Positions 33,544 to 41,756 of a DNA stretch of 64,000 nucleotides are shown in pieces (the stretch's first letter is position 1; every line of letters begins with the position of its first letter). Where the stretch lies: the NCBI RefSeq assembly GCF_009604375.1, contig NZ_WEGH01000001.1, positions 682,001 to 746,000 of the forward strand, read 5' to 3'. A program made the position numbers and the translations under genes. The notes beneath the pieces were generated by a model. It saw only the letters and a list, made by a program, of their open reading frames with translations, did no database searches and was not told where the DNA came from. The stretch is from Actinomadura macrotermitis. GTDB lineage: Bacteria; Actinomycetota; Actinomycetes; Streptosporangiales; Streptosporangiaceae.

Positions 33544-34344
33544 TCACCAGGGCGTGTTCCACTCCCGCGAGGCGGGCTGGAGGAGCTCCTCGGGGAACTC
33601 CGCCGGGGTGCGCGTCACCTCCCAGCCCGCCGCCTCGGCCCGCCGCGCGAACTGGACGGCGTTGCGCACGGCGGCCCCACCAGGGTCATTGTTGAAATAC
33701 ACGAACACATCTCCCCCGGGCTCCCCGAGGGCCTCCAGCCATGTCGCGAGAACGCCCTCGTCATAAATGGGCCAGGGCTCGGCCGTCCCCTCATGGAAGC
33801 GCAGGAACCCCCACCCGGCCGTCCGCCACAGGGGCGTCACGGGCTTGTCCTGCCGGTCGGCCCAGCACAACGCGGCATCGTGCTTCTCCAGCACACCCCG
33901 CACCCGGTCGCTCCACCACGACTCATGCCGCGGCTCGACCGCGACCCGCACGCCCTTGGGAAAACAGGCCAGGCACTCGTCCAGCCGCCCCGCGTCGGCC
34001 CGGAACGACGGCGGCAGCTGCAACAGCATCGGCCCGAGCTTGTCCCCGAGCCCCCGCGCGGCCTCCACCATCCCCGCGACGAGCTCGGCGGGCTCCTTCA
34101 GCCGCCGCTTGTGCGTCAGTTCCCGCCCGGCCTTCACCGCCATGACGAAGTCGTCGGGCGTCCGGGCCCGCCACCCCTCGAACGTCTTACGCCCGACCGG
34201 GTAGTAGAAGGCGCTGTTGTTCTCGGTGGTGGCGAAGCACTCGGCATACCGCTCCAGCCAGCGCTTCTTCGCGACGCCGGGCGGGTAGAGCCCGCCGCGC
34301 CAGTCGTCGTACTGCCACCCCGAGGTGCCCACGAACATCGGCAT
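33544..34344 (-). CDS. DUF72 domain-containing protein
   Basis: The 266-aa TIM-barrel-like protein of the DUF72/YecE family starts MFVGTSGWQYDDWRGGLYPP and contains ATTENNSAFYYPVGRKTFEG, FVMAVKAGRELTHKRRLKEP, LGPMLLQLPPSFRADAGRLD, VAVEPRHESWW and VFVYFNNDPGGAAVRNAVQF, all family hallmarks. The biochemical role is unknown. The length is complete. It is not obviously connected with the iron genes that converge on it. Confidence 0.9.
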   Translation of the reverse strand: MPMFVGTSGWQYDDWRGGLYPPGVAKKRWLERYAECFATTENNSAFYYPVGRKTFEGWRARTPDDFVMAVKAGRELTHKRRLKEPAELVAGMVEAARGLGDKLGPMLLQLPPSFRADAGRLDECLACFPKGVRVAVEPRHESWWSDRVRGVLEKHDAALCWADRQDKPVTPLWRTAGWGFLRFHEGTAEPWPIYDEGVLATWLEALGEPGGDVFVYFNNDPGGAAVRNAVQFARRAEAAGWEVTRTPAEFPEELLQPASREWNTPW

Positions 34345-34374
34345 GCCGGCTCTCTGCCCACCTGCGCGGGAAAT

Positions 34375-35034
34375 TCACCCCCGGGCGGGGAGGGCGGCGG
34401 CGAGGGCGTGCAGGGTGGTGGTCGCGGCGATGGCGTGGCCGCGGGCGTTCAGGTGCAGGCCGTCGGCGCTGAAGATGCCCGGGTCGCCCGCCGCCGGGTG
34501 GTCCGGCGGGTGCGGGACGTGCCAGGCGCCGTGCTCGGCCGCGACCTGCTCGGCGACGGCGTTCAGGGCGGCGGTCCGCGCCGCGATCACGTCGCGGAAG
34601 CGGGCGTGGCCGAGGCCGGCGGCGGTGATGTCGAACAGGCCGATCGTCACCACGTCCGCGCCGGCGTCCCGCAGCGCGGCGACCAGCGCGGTCAGCTCGC
34701 GGCGGACGCCGTCCTCGTCGAACTCGCGGCGCAGCATGTCGTTGCCGCCCGCCGTCACGATCGCCAGGTCCGGCGCGAACGCCAGCGCCGGGGCGAGCTG
34801 GGTCGCGCGGATCTCGGCGGCGAGCAGGTCGCGGCGGCCGAGGTTGAGGACGTCGGCGTCCAGCGCCTCGGCGATGCGGTCGGTCCAGGACAGGTCGCGG
34901 TAGCCGGGGGCGGGGTCGCGGACGCCCGCGGCGATGCTGTCGCCGAGGACCGCCAGGCGCTTCCAGGGCGCCCCGGCGAGCAGGGCGGACGCCGCGGCGG
35001 CGTCCAGCACGAGCGGATCGGTGTGCTCGGTCAT
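34375..35034 (-). CDS. SGNH/GDSL-type hydrolase
   Basis: The 219-aa hydrolase has the SGNH blocks: block I LAVLGDSIAAGVRDPAPGYR (Ser nucleophile), block II Gly in NLGRRDLLAAEIRATQL, block III VTAGGNDMLRREFDEDGV (Asn), and block V FSADGLHLNARGHAIAATT (Asp/His). No signal peptide is visible, so it is probably an intracellular esterase or acyltransferase. Its ATG overlaps the stop of the MFS exporter gene (ATGA), so it is translationally coupled to the TetR-controlled exporter. Confidence 0.9.
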   Translation of the reverse strand: MTEHTDPLVLDAAAASALLAGAPWKRLAVLGDSIAAGVRDPAPGYRDLSWTDRIAEALDADVLNLGRRDLLAAEIRATQLAPALAFAPDLAIVTAGGNDMLRREFDEDGVRRELTALVAALRDAGADVVTIGLFDITAAGLGHARFRDVIAARTAALNAVAEQVAAEHGAWHVPHPPDHPAAGDPGIFSADGLHLNARGHAIAATTTLHALAAALPARG

Positions 35035-36407
35035 GCGGAGGTCTCCTTGCGGAAGGTCAGGGCGAGCCCGGCGATCGCCGCGGCGGCGCTGACGAGGGTG
35101 CAGAACAGGTAGACGGCGAGATAGTCGGACTTGCCGGGGTGCTCGGGGAGCAGCGCGGCGAGCGCGGCGATGCCGAGGGCGCCGCCGAGCTGGCGGGCGG
35201 TCGTGTTCAGGCCGACGGCGCCGGCGAAGCGGCCCGGACCCGCCGCCAGCGCCGCCGCGCTCGCCGCGCCCAGGGTGAGCGCGCCCATGCCGAGCCCGAC
35301 CAGCAGCCCGACGGGCAGCCAGAACGTCAAGAAGCGCGGCTCGGACGGCAGCGCCAGCAGCGTCCACACGCCGGACGCCGCCATGACCAGGGCGCCGCCG
35401 ACCACGGCCGGGCGCGGCCCGAGCCGGCCGGCGAGCCGCCCCATGGCGACGGCGGCGGCGGTCGCGGTGAACGCGCCGGGCGTGCTCGCCAGGCCCGCCT
35501 TCAGGATCGAGTAGTGCCAGGGCCCGGTGAGGAAGAGCACGCCGAGCAGCAGCCAGGTGTAGAGCGCCGTCCCGTACAGGAAGGAGACGACGTTGGCGAC
35601 GGCGAACGCCCGGTCGCGCCACAGCGAGATCTCCAGGGCGGGCACCGGGTGCCGCGCCGAGCGCCACAGGGCGAGCGCGACCAGCGCCGCGCCGCCGATC
35701 AGGGCGGTGAGCAGGCGCGGGACGCTCCACTCCCCGGCCTCGGTGACGCCGAGCACCACGCCGCCGACGCCGGCCGCCAGCAGGACGCTGCCGGGCAGGT
35801 CGGGCAGCCGCCCGCGCTCCCCGGCGGCGCGGGGCAGCCGGGCGCCGGCCAGCAGCATGGCGGCCCCGACCGGCAGGTTGATCGCGAACAGGGCGCGCCA
35901 GCCGAAGGCGTCCACCAGCAGGCCGCCGAGGCTCGGGCCGATGGCGGCGGCGAACGCGCCCGCCGCGCTCCACAGCCCGATCGCGCGGGCGCGCCGCTCG
36001 GGCGGGGTGTCGTGCAGCAGCAGCGCGAGCGAGGCGGGGATCATCGCGGCGGCCGCCGCGCCCTGGACGCCCCGGGTCGCCAGCAGCACGGGCAGGTTCG
36101 GCGCGAGCGCGCAGGCGAGCGAGGCCAGCGTGAACAGCGCGACGCCCGTCTGGAACAGCGCCCGGCGGCCGAGCAGGTCGGCCAGGCGGCCGGCGGGGGC
36201 GAGCAGCGCGGCGAACACCACCGCGTACCCGGTGATCACCCAGGTGAGGCCGGACAGCGACGCGCCGGTGAAGCCGGTGCGCAGGTCGGGCACGGCGAGG
36301 TTGGCGACGGTGGCGTCCAGCATCGCCAGGAAGGTGGCGCCCGCGGCGAGCGGGGCGACGGCGCGGGACGCGGCGGGCGCGCGGGCCGGCATGGTGTCGG
36401 CGGTCAT
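35031..36407 (-). CDS. MFS exporter controlled by divergent TetR gene
   Basis: The 458-aa DHA2-like exporter has TM1 ATFLAMLDATVANLAVPDLR, LTWVITGYAVVFAALLAPAG, GRLADLLGRRALFQTGVALF (motif A), GPSLGGLLVDAFGWRALFAI and a final YLAVYLFCTLVSAAAAIAGL. It probably exports drugs or a metabolite. The TetR gene is divergent with a 100-bp gap holding two related palindromes. That layout strongly suggests substrate-induced derepression of the exporter and the coupled hydrolase. Confidence 0.9.
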   Translation of the reverse strand: MTADTMPARAPAASRAVAPLAAGATFLAMLDATVANLAVPDLRTGFTGASLSGLTWVITGYAVVFAALLAPAGRLADLLGRRALFQTGVALFTLASLACALAPNLPVLLATRGVQGAAAAAMIPASLALLLHDTPPERRARAIGLWSAAGAFAAAIGPSLGGLLVDAFGWRALFAINLPVGAAMLLAGARLPRAAGERGRLPDLPGSVLLAAGVGGVVLGVTEAGEWSVPRLLTALIGGAALVALALWRSARHPVPALEISLWRDRAFAVANVVSFLYGTALYTWLLLGVLFLTGPWHYSILKAGLASTPGAFTATAAAVAMGRLAGRLGPRPAVVGGALVMAASGVWTLLALPSEPRFLTFWLPVGLLVGLGMGALTLGAASAAALAAGPGRFAGAVGLNTTARQLGGALGIAALAALLPEHPGKSDYLAVYLFCTLVSAAAAIAGLALTFRKETSA

Positions 36408-36426
36408 GGGGCTCCCTAGAAAAGTG

Positions 36427-36495
36427 AACGAACGGTCGTACTATCTTCTGCCGGCACCGCTCCCGTCAAGCTTGACTTCGACCGAACGTTCGTAC
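36427..36495. promoter_or_regulatory. two TetR-type operator palindromes
   Basis: CGAACGTTCG (36483-36492) is a perfect palindrome, extended by GTAC on its right. ACGAACGGTCGT (36429-36440) is the same dyad with one mismatch, also followed by AC. Centres are 53 bp apart, one near each divergent start (exporter at 36407, tetR at 36508). The sites suggest that the TetR protein represses both genes. Confidence 0.7.
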
Positions 36496-36507
36496 AGATT
36501 TACCGGC

Positions 36508-37122
36508 ATGTCCCGCACCACCGACGGCCGCCTCCTCAAGGGCGAGCAGACCCGCCGCACCATCCTCGGCCGGGCCGCCGACATCGCCTCCGTCGAGGGG
36601 CTGGAGGGCCTGTCCATCGGCCGCCTCGCCACCGACCTGCGCATCAGCAAGAGCGGGGTGTTCACCCACTTCGGCTCCAAGGAGGAGCTGCAGCTCGCCA
36701 CGGTCGCCGCCGCCGTCGAGGTGTTCCGCGAGGCCGTCATCAAGCCGGCCCTGAAGACCCCGCCGGGCGTCGGCCGGGTCCGCGCCCTCTACGCCGCCTG
36801 GCGGGAGTACCAGCGCACGCCGGTCTTCCCGGGGGGCTGCTTCTTCCACACGACGATGCCCGAGTTCGACGCCCGGCCGGGGCGCGTCCGCGACGCCATC
36901 GCCGCGACCCAGCGCGACTGGCGGGCCTTCATCGAACGCTGCCTCGCCGAGGCCCGCGACAAGGGCGAACTGGCGGCCGAAACCGACCTGGCGCAGCTGG
37001 CGTTCGAACTGGACGCCATTGGCCGCGCCGGCGGCGCCAACGCCCTGCTGCACGACGCCCCGGACTTCTACGACCGCGCCGACCGCGCCATCGAGGCCCG
37101 TTTGGAAGCCGCCCGCCCCTGA
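36508..37122 (+). CDS. TetR/AcrR-family repressor
   Basis: The 204-aa regulator has an N-terminal HTH (RRTILGRAADIASVEGLEGL, IGRLATDLRISKSGVFTHFG, SKEELQLATVAAAVEVF) and a ligand domain with the GGCFFHTTMPEFDARPGRVR segment characteristic of a TetR_C subfamily. It is divergent from the MFS/GDSL operon and lies next to two palindromes likely to be its operators. The ligand is unknown. ATG at 36508 gives the typical short arm before the HTH. Confidence 0.92.
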   Translation: MSRTTDGRLLKGEQTRRTILGRAADIASVEGLEGLSIGRLATDLRISKSGVFTHFGSKEELQLATVAAAVEVFREAVIKPALKTPPGVGRVRALYAAWREYQRTPVFPGGCFFHTTMPEFDARPGRVRDAIAATQRDWRAFIERCLAEARDKGELAAETDLAQLAFELDAIGRAGGANALLHDAPDFYDRADRAIEARLEAARP

Positions 37123-37155
37123 CCGTTTCCGGTCACGCGAACGCGCAGTTCAGCG

Positions 37156-37249
37156 CCGGAGAGACTTTTCAAACCTTCCAGCGGTGAAACTCTCCGGAAA
37201 TCCATTTCCGGCCATTCTCGACCCCAACCAAGATATGGGGCCGCCCCAT
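37156..37249 (+). promoter_or_regulatory. structured leader upstream of metallophosphoesterase gene
   Basis: Three inverted repeats lie in the 267-bp gap. CCGGAGAG (37156-37163) pairs with CTCTCCGG (37190-37197). CCGGAAAT (37194-37201) pairs with ATTTCCGG (37204-37211). ATGGGG (37235-37240) pairs with CCCCAT (37244-37249). The first two share 37194-37197, so they cannot form together. The region is locally AT-richer. It could be a terminator of tetR followed by a regulated leader. Confidence 0.45.
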
Positions 37250-37389
37250 TTCATGACTTTCAAGGTTTACCGATCCATTCAAGGATGTCATTCATTCGGT
37301 GGACGGCATCCGCTCGCCGGTTCCTCACGGGGGCGAGTGGTGGCGCGATTACTCTCCGGCATGCCCGATCCCCCCACGAAGGAGCGGAC

Positions 37390-38295
37390 ATGTCCCCCAG
37401 CAGAACCGTGCTCGCGGCCGCCCTCACCGGCGTCCTCGGCACCGCCGCGCTGACGGCGCTCGCCCCGTCGAGCGGCTCGGCCGCGGCGGCGGCCGACCCG
37501 GTGCTGGTCGGCGCCGGCGACATCAGCAACTCCGGCAGCGGCGACACCGCGACCGCGGCGTTGCTCGACAACATCGCCGGCACGGTCTTCACCACCGGCG
37601 ACAACGTGTACGACAGCGGTACCACCAGCGAGTTCAACACCTACTACAACCCGACCTGGGGGCGGCACAAGGCGCGCACCCGGCCGTCGCCCGGCAACCA
37701 CGACTACAACACCGCCGGCGCGACGGGCTACTACGGCTACTTCGGCTCCGCCGCCGGCGACCCGTCCAAGGGGTACTACTCCTACGACATCGGCACCAAC
37801 TGGCACGTCGTCGCGCTGAACTCCAACTGCGGGTCGATCAGCGGCGGCTGCGCCGCGGGCGGCGCGCAGGAGAAGTGGCTGCGGGCCGACCTCGCCGCCA
37901 ACCCCAAGCCCTGCACGGTCGCCTACTGGCACCACCCGCGGTGGACCTCCGGCGCCAACCACGCCCCGAGCACCGAGGTGGGCCCGCTCGTGCAGGCCCT
38001 CTACGACTACAACGCCGACCTCATCATCACCGGCCACAACCACCAGTACGAGCGGTTCGCCCCGATGAACCCGAGCGGCACCGCCGACTCCGCCCGCGGC
38101 ATCCGCGAGATCGTCGCCGGGATGGGCGGAGCGAGCCACTACTCCTTCGGCACCATCCAGCCCAACAGCCAGGCCCGCAACAGCGACACCTACGGCGTCC
38201 TGAAGCTGACGCTCCACCCCTCCGGCTACGACTGGCAGTTCGTCCCCCAGGCCGGAAAGACCTACGCCGACAGCGGCACCGCCGCCTGTCACTGA
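37390..38295 (+). CDS. secreted metallophosphoesterase
   Basis: The 301-aa protein has a signal peptide (RTVLAAALTGVLGTAALTAL, cleavage near AAAA-DP) and a calcineurin-like phosphoesterase domain with all metal motifs in order: LVGAGDISNSG, VFTTGDNVYDSGTTSEF, RPSPGNHDYNT, VAYWHHPRWTSG and IITGHNHQYERFAPM. It resembles secreted purple-acid-phosphatase-like enzymes releasing phosphate from organic esters. The ATG at 37390 with AAGGAG upstream is preferred to an in-frame start 105 bases earlier. The C-terminus carries YGVLKLTLHPSGYDWQFVPQ, usual for this group. It is followed by a strong hairpin and then the MFS gene. Confidence 0.9.
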   Translation: MSPSRTVLAAALTGVLGTAALTALAPSSGSAAAAADPVLVGAGDISNSGSGDTATAALLDNIAGTVFTTGDNVYDSGTTSEFNTYYNPTWGRHKARTRPSPGNHDYNTAGATGYYGYFGSAAGDPSKGYYSYDIGTNWHVVALNSNCGSISGGCAAGGAQEKWLRADLAANPKPCTVAYWHHPRWTSGANHAPSTEVGPLVQALYDYNADLIITGHNHQYERFAPMNPSGTADSARGIREIVAGMGGASHYSFGTIQPNSQARNSDTYGVLKLTLHPSGYDWQFVPQAGKTYADSGTAACH

Positions 38296-38300
38296 CCGTC

Positions 38301-38330
38301 CGGGCCCGGCACGGCGACGTGCCGGGCCCG
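38301..38330 (+). terminator. 12-bp hairpin between metallophosphoesterase and MFS genes
   Basis: CGGGCCCGGCAC (38301-38312) and GTGCCGGGCCCG (38319-38330) pair perfectly around a 6-base loop. It lies 5 bases after the phosphoesterase stop and 14 bases before the next GTG. It may terminate most transcripts or protect the mRNA end, giving lower expression of the two downstream genes. Confidence 0.75.
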
Positions 38331-38344
38331 CCCAAGGAGCCGGC

Positions 38345-39565
38345 GTGTACCTTTCCACCCTCACCCGCCCCGCCCTCGGCCGCCGCGGCGGGCCCGTCGC
38401 GGCGAACGTGGTCGCCCTCGGCGCCGTCAGCCTCGTCACCGACGTCTCCGCCGAGATGGTCACCGCGATCCTGCCGCTCTACCTGGTGGTCGGCCTCCAG
38501 TTCAGCCCGGCCGCCTACGGGGCGATCGACGGCCTCTACACCGGGGCCACCGCGCTGCTCCGGCTGGCCGGCGGGTACGCCGCCGACCTGGCCGGCCGGC
38601 GCAAGCCCGTGGCGGCCCTCGGGTACGGCATGTCGGCGGCCGCCAAGCTCGGCCTGCTCGCCGCGGCCGGCTCCGCCGCCGGGATCGGGCTCGCCATCAC
38701 CGCCGACCGCGCCGGCAAGGGCCTGCGCACCGCGCCCCGGGACGCGATGATCACCTTGAGCACCCCGCCCGAGCGGCTCGGCCGGGCCTTCGGCGTGCAC
38801 CGGGCCATGGACGCCGCCGGGGCCTTCGCCGGGCCACTCGCCGCCCTCGCCGTCCTGGCCGCGGTGCCCGGCTCCTACGACTCGGTCATCATGGCGAGCT
38901 TCTGCGTCGCGCTGCTGGGGGTGGTGATCCTGCTGCTCTTCGTCCGCGACTCCCCCGGCCCGCGCCCGCCCCGCGAGGCGCTCCGCTGGCGGGCGCTGCT
39001 GGACGGACCCGGCGGGCGGCGGCTGGCGCCCGCGTCCTGCCTGCTCGGGCTCGCCACGATCGGCGACGGCTTCACCTACCTCCTGCTGCAGCAGCGCACG
39101 CACCTCGCGGTGGGCTGGTTTCCCTTGCTGGCGGTCGCCACCAGCGGCGTCTACCTTCTGCTCGCCGCGCCCCTGGGCGTCCTCGCCGACCGGATCGGGC
39201 GGCTGCCGGTGCTGCTGGGCGGCTACCTGACGCTGACCGCCACCTACCTGCTGCTCGGCGAGGCGCCGGGCGGGCTGTGGCTCGTCGTGGCCGTCACCGT
39301 CCTGCACGGGACGTTCTACGCCGCGACCGACGGCGGGCTGATGGCCCTCGCCGGCCCGCTGCTGCCGTCCGGGCTGAGGACCACCGGCATCGCACTGGTC
39401 CAGAGCGGGCAGGCCCTCGCCTACCTGCTGTCCTCGGTGCTGTTCGGAGTGGCCTGGCAGACCTGGGGGACCCGCCCCGCGCTGCTGGCCGCCGCCGTCA
39501 CCAGCCTCGCCGCCCTCGCCGGGACCGCCGTGCTGCTCCGCCCCGCCAAGGAGGTGACGGCGTGA
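38345..39565 (+). CDS. MFS transporter (12-TM)
   Basis: The 406-aa protein opens with LVTDVSAEMVTAILPLYLVV, a TM1 pattern (SLVTDVSSEM) typical of a distinct MFS subgroup, followed by GGYAADLAGRRKPVAALGYG (motif A), DRAGKGLRTAPRDAMITLST and RAFGVHRAMDAAGAFAGPLA. About 12 TM segments are predicted. The substrate is unknown. The GTG at 38345 has AAGGAG 7 nt upstream, right after the hairpin. Its stop overlaps the next gene's start (GTGA), so the TolB-like protein is made with it. Confidence 0.88.
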   Translation: MYLSTLTRPALGRRGGPVAANVVALGAVSLVTDVSAEMVTAILPLYLVVGLQFSPAAYGAIDGLYTGATALLRLAGGYAADLAGRRKPVAALGYGMSAAAKLGLLAAAGSAAGIGLAITADRAGKGLRTAPRDAMITLSTPPERLGRAFGVHRAMDAAGAFAGPLAALAVLAAVPGSYDSVIMASFCVALLGVVILLLFVRDSPGPRPPREALRWRALLDGPGGRRLAPASCLLGLATIGDGFTYLLLQQRTHLAVGWFPLLAVATSGVYLLLAAPLGVLADRIGRLPVLLGGYLTLTATYLLLGEAPGGLWLVVAVTVLHGTFYAATDGGLMALAGPLLPSGLRTTGIALVQSGQALAYLLSSVLFGVAWQTWGTRPALLAAAVTSLAALAGTAVLLRPAKEVTA

Positions 39566-40506
39566 ACCTGCGCTCCCGCATCGTCGTCCTGGCCGCCTCG
39601 ATCGTCCTGCTCGCCGCCATGGCCGTCGCCTACACCGTCTTCCGCGGCGCGGAACCCACCCCCGCCGCGGGAGCCGCCACCGGGCGGCCGCTCCAACTGC
39701 TCACCAACGGCCGGCTCTCCTACACCTCCGGCACGGGGGCGCGGAAGGTGACCTCGGTGCAGTGCGACCGCGCCTACGCCGCCGCCGGGACCGTCGCGTG
39801 CCTGCGGCCGGTCGGGGCGCTGAGCGCGGGTGCGCTGGTCGTCATGGACAGCGGGCTCCACGAACGGCGGCGCGTCCCCCTCACCGGATTCCCCAACCGC
39901 CTGCGGGTGTCGGCCAGCGGGCGGATGGTCGCCTGGACGCTCTTCATCGACGGCCACACCTACGCCACCACCGGGTTCTCCACCCGGGCGGGCATCCTCG
40001 ACACCCGCACCGGCCAGCTCGTCGACTCCCTGGAGGGCTTCACGGTCATCAAGGACGGCACGCCCTACCGGAACAAGGACGCCAACTTCTGGGGCATCAC
40101 CTTCGCCGCCGACGACAACCGCTTCTACGCGACCCTGTCGACGGGCGGCCGGCGCTACCTCGTCCAGGGCGACCTGGCGGCCCGCACGGTCCGCACTCTG
40201 GCGCCCGGCGTCGAATGCCCCTCCCTGTCCCCGGACGGCAGGCGGCTGGCCTTCAAGTCCGCCGTCGGCGGCGACCCGAAGCGGGGCTGGCGCGTGTCCG
40301 TCCTCGACCTGGCCACCCTCCGGACCACCCCGCTCGCCGAGACCCGGAGCGTCGACGACCAGCCGGTCTGGCTGGACGGGCACACCATCGCCTACGCCCT
40401 CCAGTTGAGCGACGGCACCAACCAGACCTGGACCGTCCCCGCCGACGGGTCCGGAAAGCCGCGTCTTCTTCTCAGCAACGCGAACTCGGTCTCCCCGGCC
40501 CCTTGA
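39562..40506 (+). CDS. membrane-anchored TolB/WD40-like protein
   Basis: The 314-aa protein has an N-terminal TM anchor (IVVLAASIVLLAAMAVAYTV) and an extracytoplasmic domain of beta-propeller repeats of the PD40/TolB kind: RVSASGRMVAWTLFIDGHTY, FWGITFAADDNRFYATLSTG, CPSLSPDGRRLAFKSAVGGD and VWLDGHTIAYALQLSDGTNQ. Two Cys residues at VQCDRAYAAAGTVACL could form a disulfide. It is coupled to the MFS gene by a GTGA overlap, suggesting an accessory or sensing partner of that transporter. A specific role is not known. Confidence 0.8.
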   Translation: MNLRSRIVVLAASIVLLAAMAVAYTVFRGAEPTPAAGAATGRPLQLLTNGRLSYTSGTGARKVTSVQCDRAYAAAGTVACLRPVGALSAGALVVMDSGLHERRRVPLTGFPNRLRVSASGRMVAWTLFIDGHTYATTGFSTRAGILDTRTGQLVDSLEGFTVIKDGTPYRNKDANFWGITFAADDNRFYATLSTGGRRYLVQGDLAARTVRTLAPGVECPSLSPDGRRLAFKSAVGGDPKRGWRVSVLDLATLRTTPLAETRSVDDQPVWLDGHTIAYALQLSDGTNQTWTVPADGSGKPRLLLSNANSVSPAP

Positions 40507-40538
40507 AACGGCGAAACGCCTTCCGAAGAGGGGCTTCC

Positions 40539-41090
40539 TTATTCACCGGGAGAAGCCGAGCGTTCCCCGCAGACCCTGCAGTCCTCCCGCTCCGACCAGC
40601 TCACTTTCCCCACATCCTCCGGCTTAAGCGGGGCGTTCCCCAGATCGACGCGGACCGCCACGCGAAGCCGCCATATGGCATCGGCGTATTCATGGTAGGC
40701 CTCGTGGTATTCCGGGCTTCTGATGGACAGCCCTCGCAGCACCACCTGCTGAAAGGCCCTGGTCCTGCGGAAGGCGGCCTGGGCCGCCCGCGCCACTTCC
40801 GGACTCGCGACCACCAGCATGTTCTCGCGGGCCGGGAAGACTTTGGAGTCGTTCACGGCGTCCTGGGTCGCCTGCTCCAGATCGATATCTTCGCCGGTCA
40901 GCCGGGTGCACCGCCGGAGGTTGTTGTGTAGGGCGTCCAGGGCCCCGATGAACTCGAGGTACTTGGCCCTTTTCTCGGCCGTGTGATCGCGGACCCTCTG
41001 CTCTTTCTGCTTCCGCGTCTCCAGCATGAAAGTCCCGGAGAGAGCGATCGCCGCGCCCCCGAAAGTGCTCACAAGCGGCAGCCAGTCCAT
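40539..41090 (-). CDS. hypothetical membrane-anchored protein
   Basis: The 183-aa protein has one N-terminal TM segment (WLPLVSTFGGAAIALSGTFM) and a helical cytoplasmic part that begins with a charged stretch (LETRKQKEQRVRDHTAEKRA) and continues EFIGALDALHNNLRRC and AAQAAFRRTRAFQQVVLRGL. It ends with a CRVCGE motif (CxxC). It resembles common actinomycete proteins of unknown function with this anchor-plus-helix design. The ATG at 41090 gives the TM directly at the N-terminus; a TTG start 21 bases earlier is possible. It lies downstream of the DUF397 genes. Confidence 0.65.
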   Translation of the reverse strand: MDWLPLVSTFGGAAIALSGTFMLETRKQKEQRVRDHTAEKRAKYLEFIGALDALHNNLRRCTRLTGEDIDLEQATQDAVNDSKVFPARENMLVVASPEVARAAQAAFRRTRAFQQVVLRGLSIRSPEYHEAYHEYADAIWRLRVAVRVDLGNAPLKPEDVGKVSWSEREDCRVCGERSASPGE

Positions 41091-41163
41091 GCGCACATGC
41101 TGGCAGAGCAACCCGCCCGGATGCCATCAGACCAGACACCCGGCACGGCATGCCCGCCGGGCT

Positions 41164-41343
41164 CTACCGCCGCTTCAGGCCGGCGACCAGTGCCGCGAAG
41201 TCGCGTGGCGCGAGCATGAGATGCCCGCCGCCCGGGTTCTTGGAGTCGCGCACGCCGATAGCGCCCGGGAGAGTGGCCACTTCAACGCAGTCCCCACCCT
41301 GCGCGTTGCTGCGGCTCGCCTTACGCCACACCATCCGGGTCAT
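41164..41343 (-). CDS. DUF397 protein (third of three)
   Basis: The 59-aa protein has the DUF397 core WRKASRSNAQGGDCVEVATL, then GAIGVRDSKNPGGGHLMLAP and DFAALVAGLKRR. DUF397 proteins are small partners of XRE-DUF5753 regulators of the WhiJ type, thought to bind the regulator and modulate its DNA binding. Its ATG overlaps the stop of the preceding DUF397 gene (ATGA), so the two are coupled. Confidence 0.88.
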   Translation of the reverse strand: MTRMVWRKASRSNAQGGDCVEVATLPGAIGVRDSKNPGGGHLMLAPRDFAALVAGLKRR

Positions 41344-41525
41344 GTCCGTCGCTCCCTCACGCTCTCCAGCAGGTTCGCGAGGGCAGCCCTGCTGAGGGTG
41401 AGCCTGGGGCCGTCCGGGTCGATGCTGTCCCGCAGGCCGGTTCCCTCGGGCAGGCGGGCCATTGCAACACATGCGCCGCCCGTGTCATTGGACCTGGAAG
41501 CCTTTCGCCACACGGTGCCGCTCAT
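41340..41525 (-). CDS. DUF397 protein (second of three)
   Basis: The 61-aa protein (MSGTVWRKASRSNDTGGACV, then ARLPEGTGLRDSIDPDGPRL and LANLLESVRERRT) shows the full DUF397 pattern, but the usual C-VEVA is CVAMA. The ATG at 41525 is preferred to an earlier in-frame ATG at 41534. It lies 28 bp after the first DUF397 gene and overlaps the third by 4 bp. Confidence 0.86.
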   Translation of the reverse strand: MSGTVWRKASRSNDTGGACVAMARLPEGTGLRDSIDPDGPRLTLSRAALANLLESVRERRT

Positions 41526-41553
41526 ACCCATCACCGTCCAGATCCCTCAGGCC

Positions 41554-41745
41554 TTACGGATATGACCGCTTGACAGAATCCAGAAACGCGCGGAAGGACT
41601 CAGCGTGAAGAGTCAGACGCCCACCGTCCACGTCTTTGCTGTCGCGGATCGCGACCGCATCGAACAGGATCGCCACTTCAATGCAGTTTCCGCCCGTGTC
41701 GGTGCTATGCGATGATCTCCGCCACATGGCGCGAGTCAGGTCCAC
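41554..41745 (-). CDS. DUF397 protein (first of three)
   Basis: The 63-aa protein has the DUF397 core MWRRSSHSTDTGGNCIEVAI, VAIRDSKDVDGGRLTLHAES and FRAFLDSVKRS. GTAGGAGG lies 8 nt before the GTG at 41745, which decides the start; an ATG at 41766 would overlap the regulator gene and lie upstream of that ribosome-binding site. The start is 11 bp after the stop of the XRE-DUF5753 gene, the standard regulator-DUF397 order. Confidence 0.88.
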   Translation of the reverse strand: MDLTRAMWRRSSHSTDTGGNCIEVAILFDAVAIRDSKDVDGGRLTLHAESFRAFLDSVKRSYP

Positions 41746-41756
41746 GTCGGTGCCTC

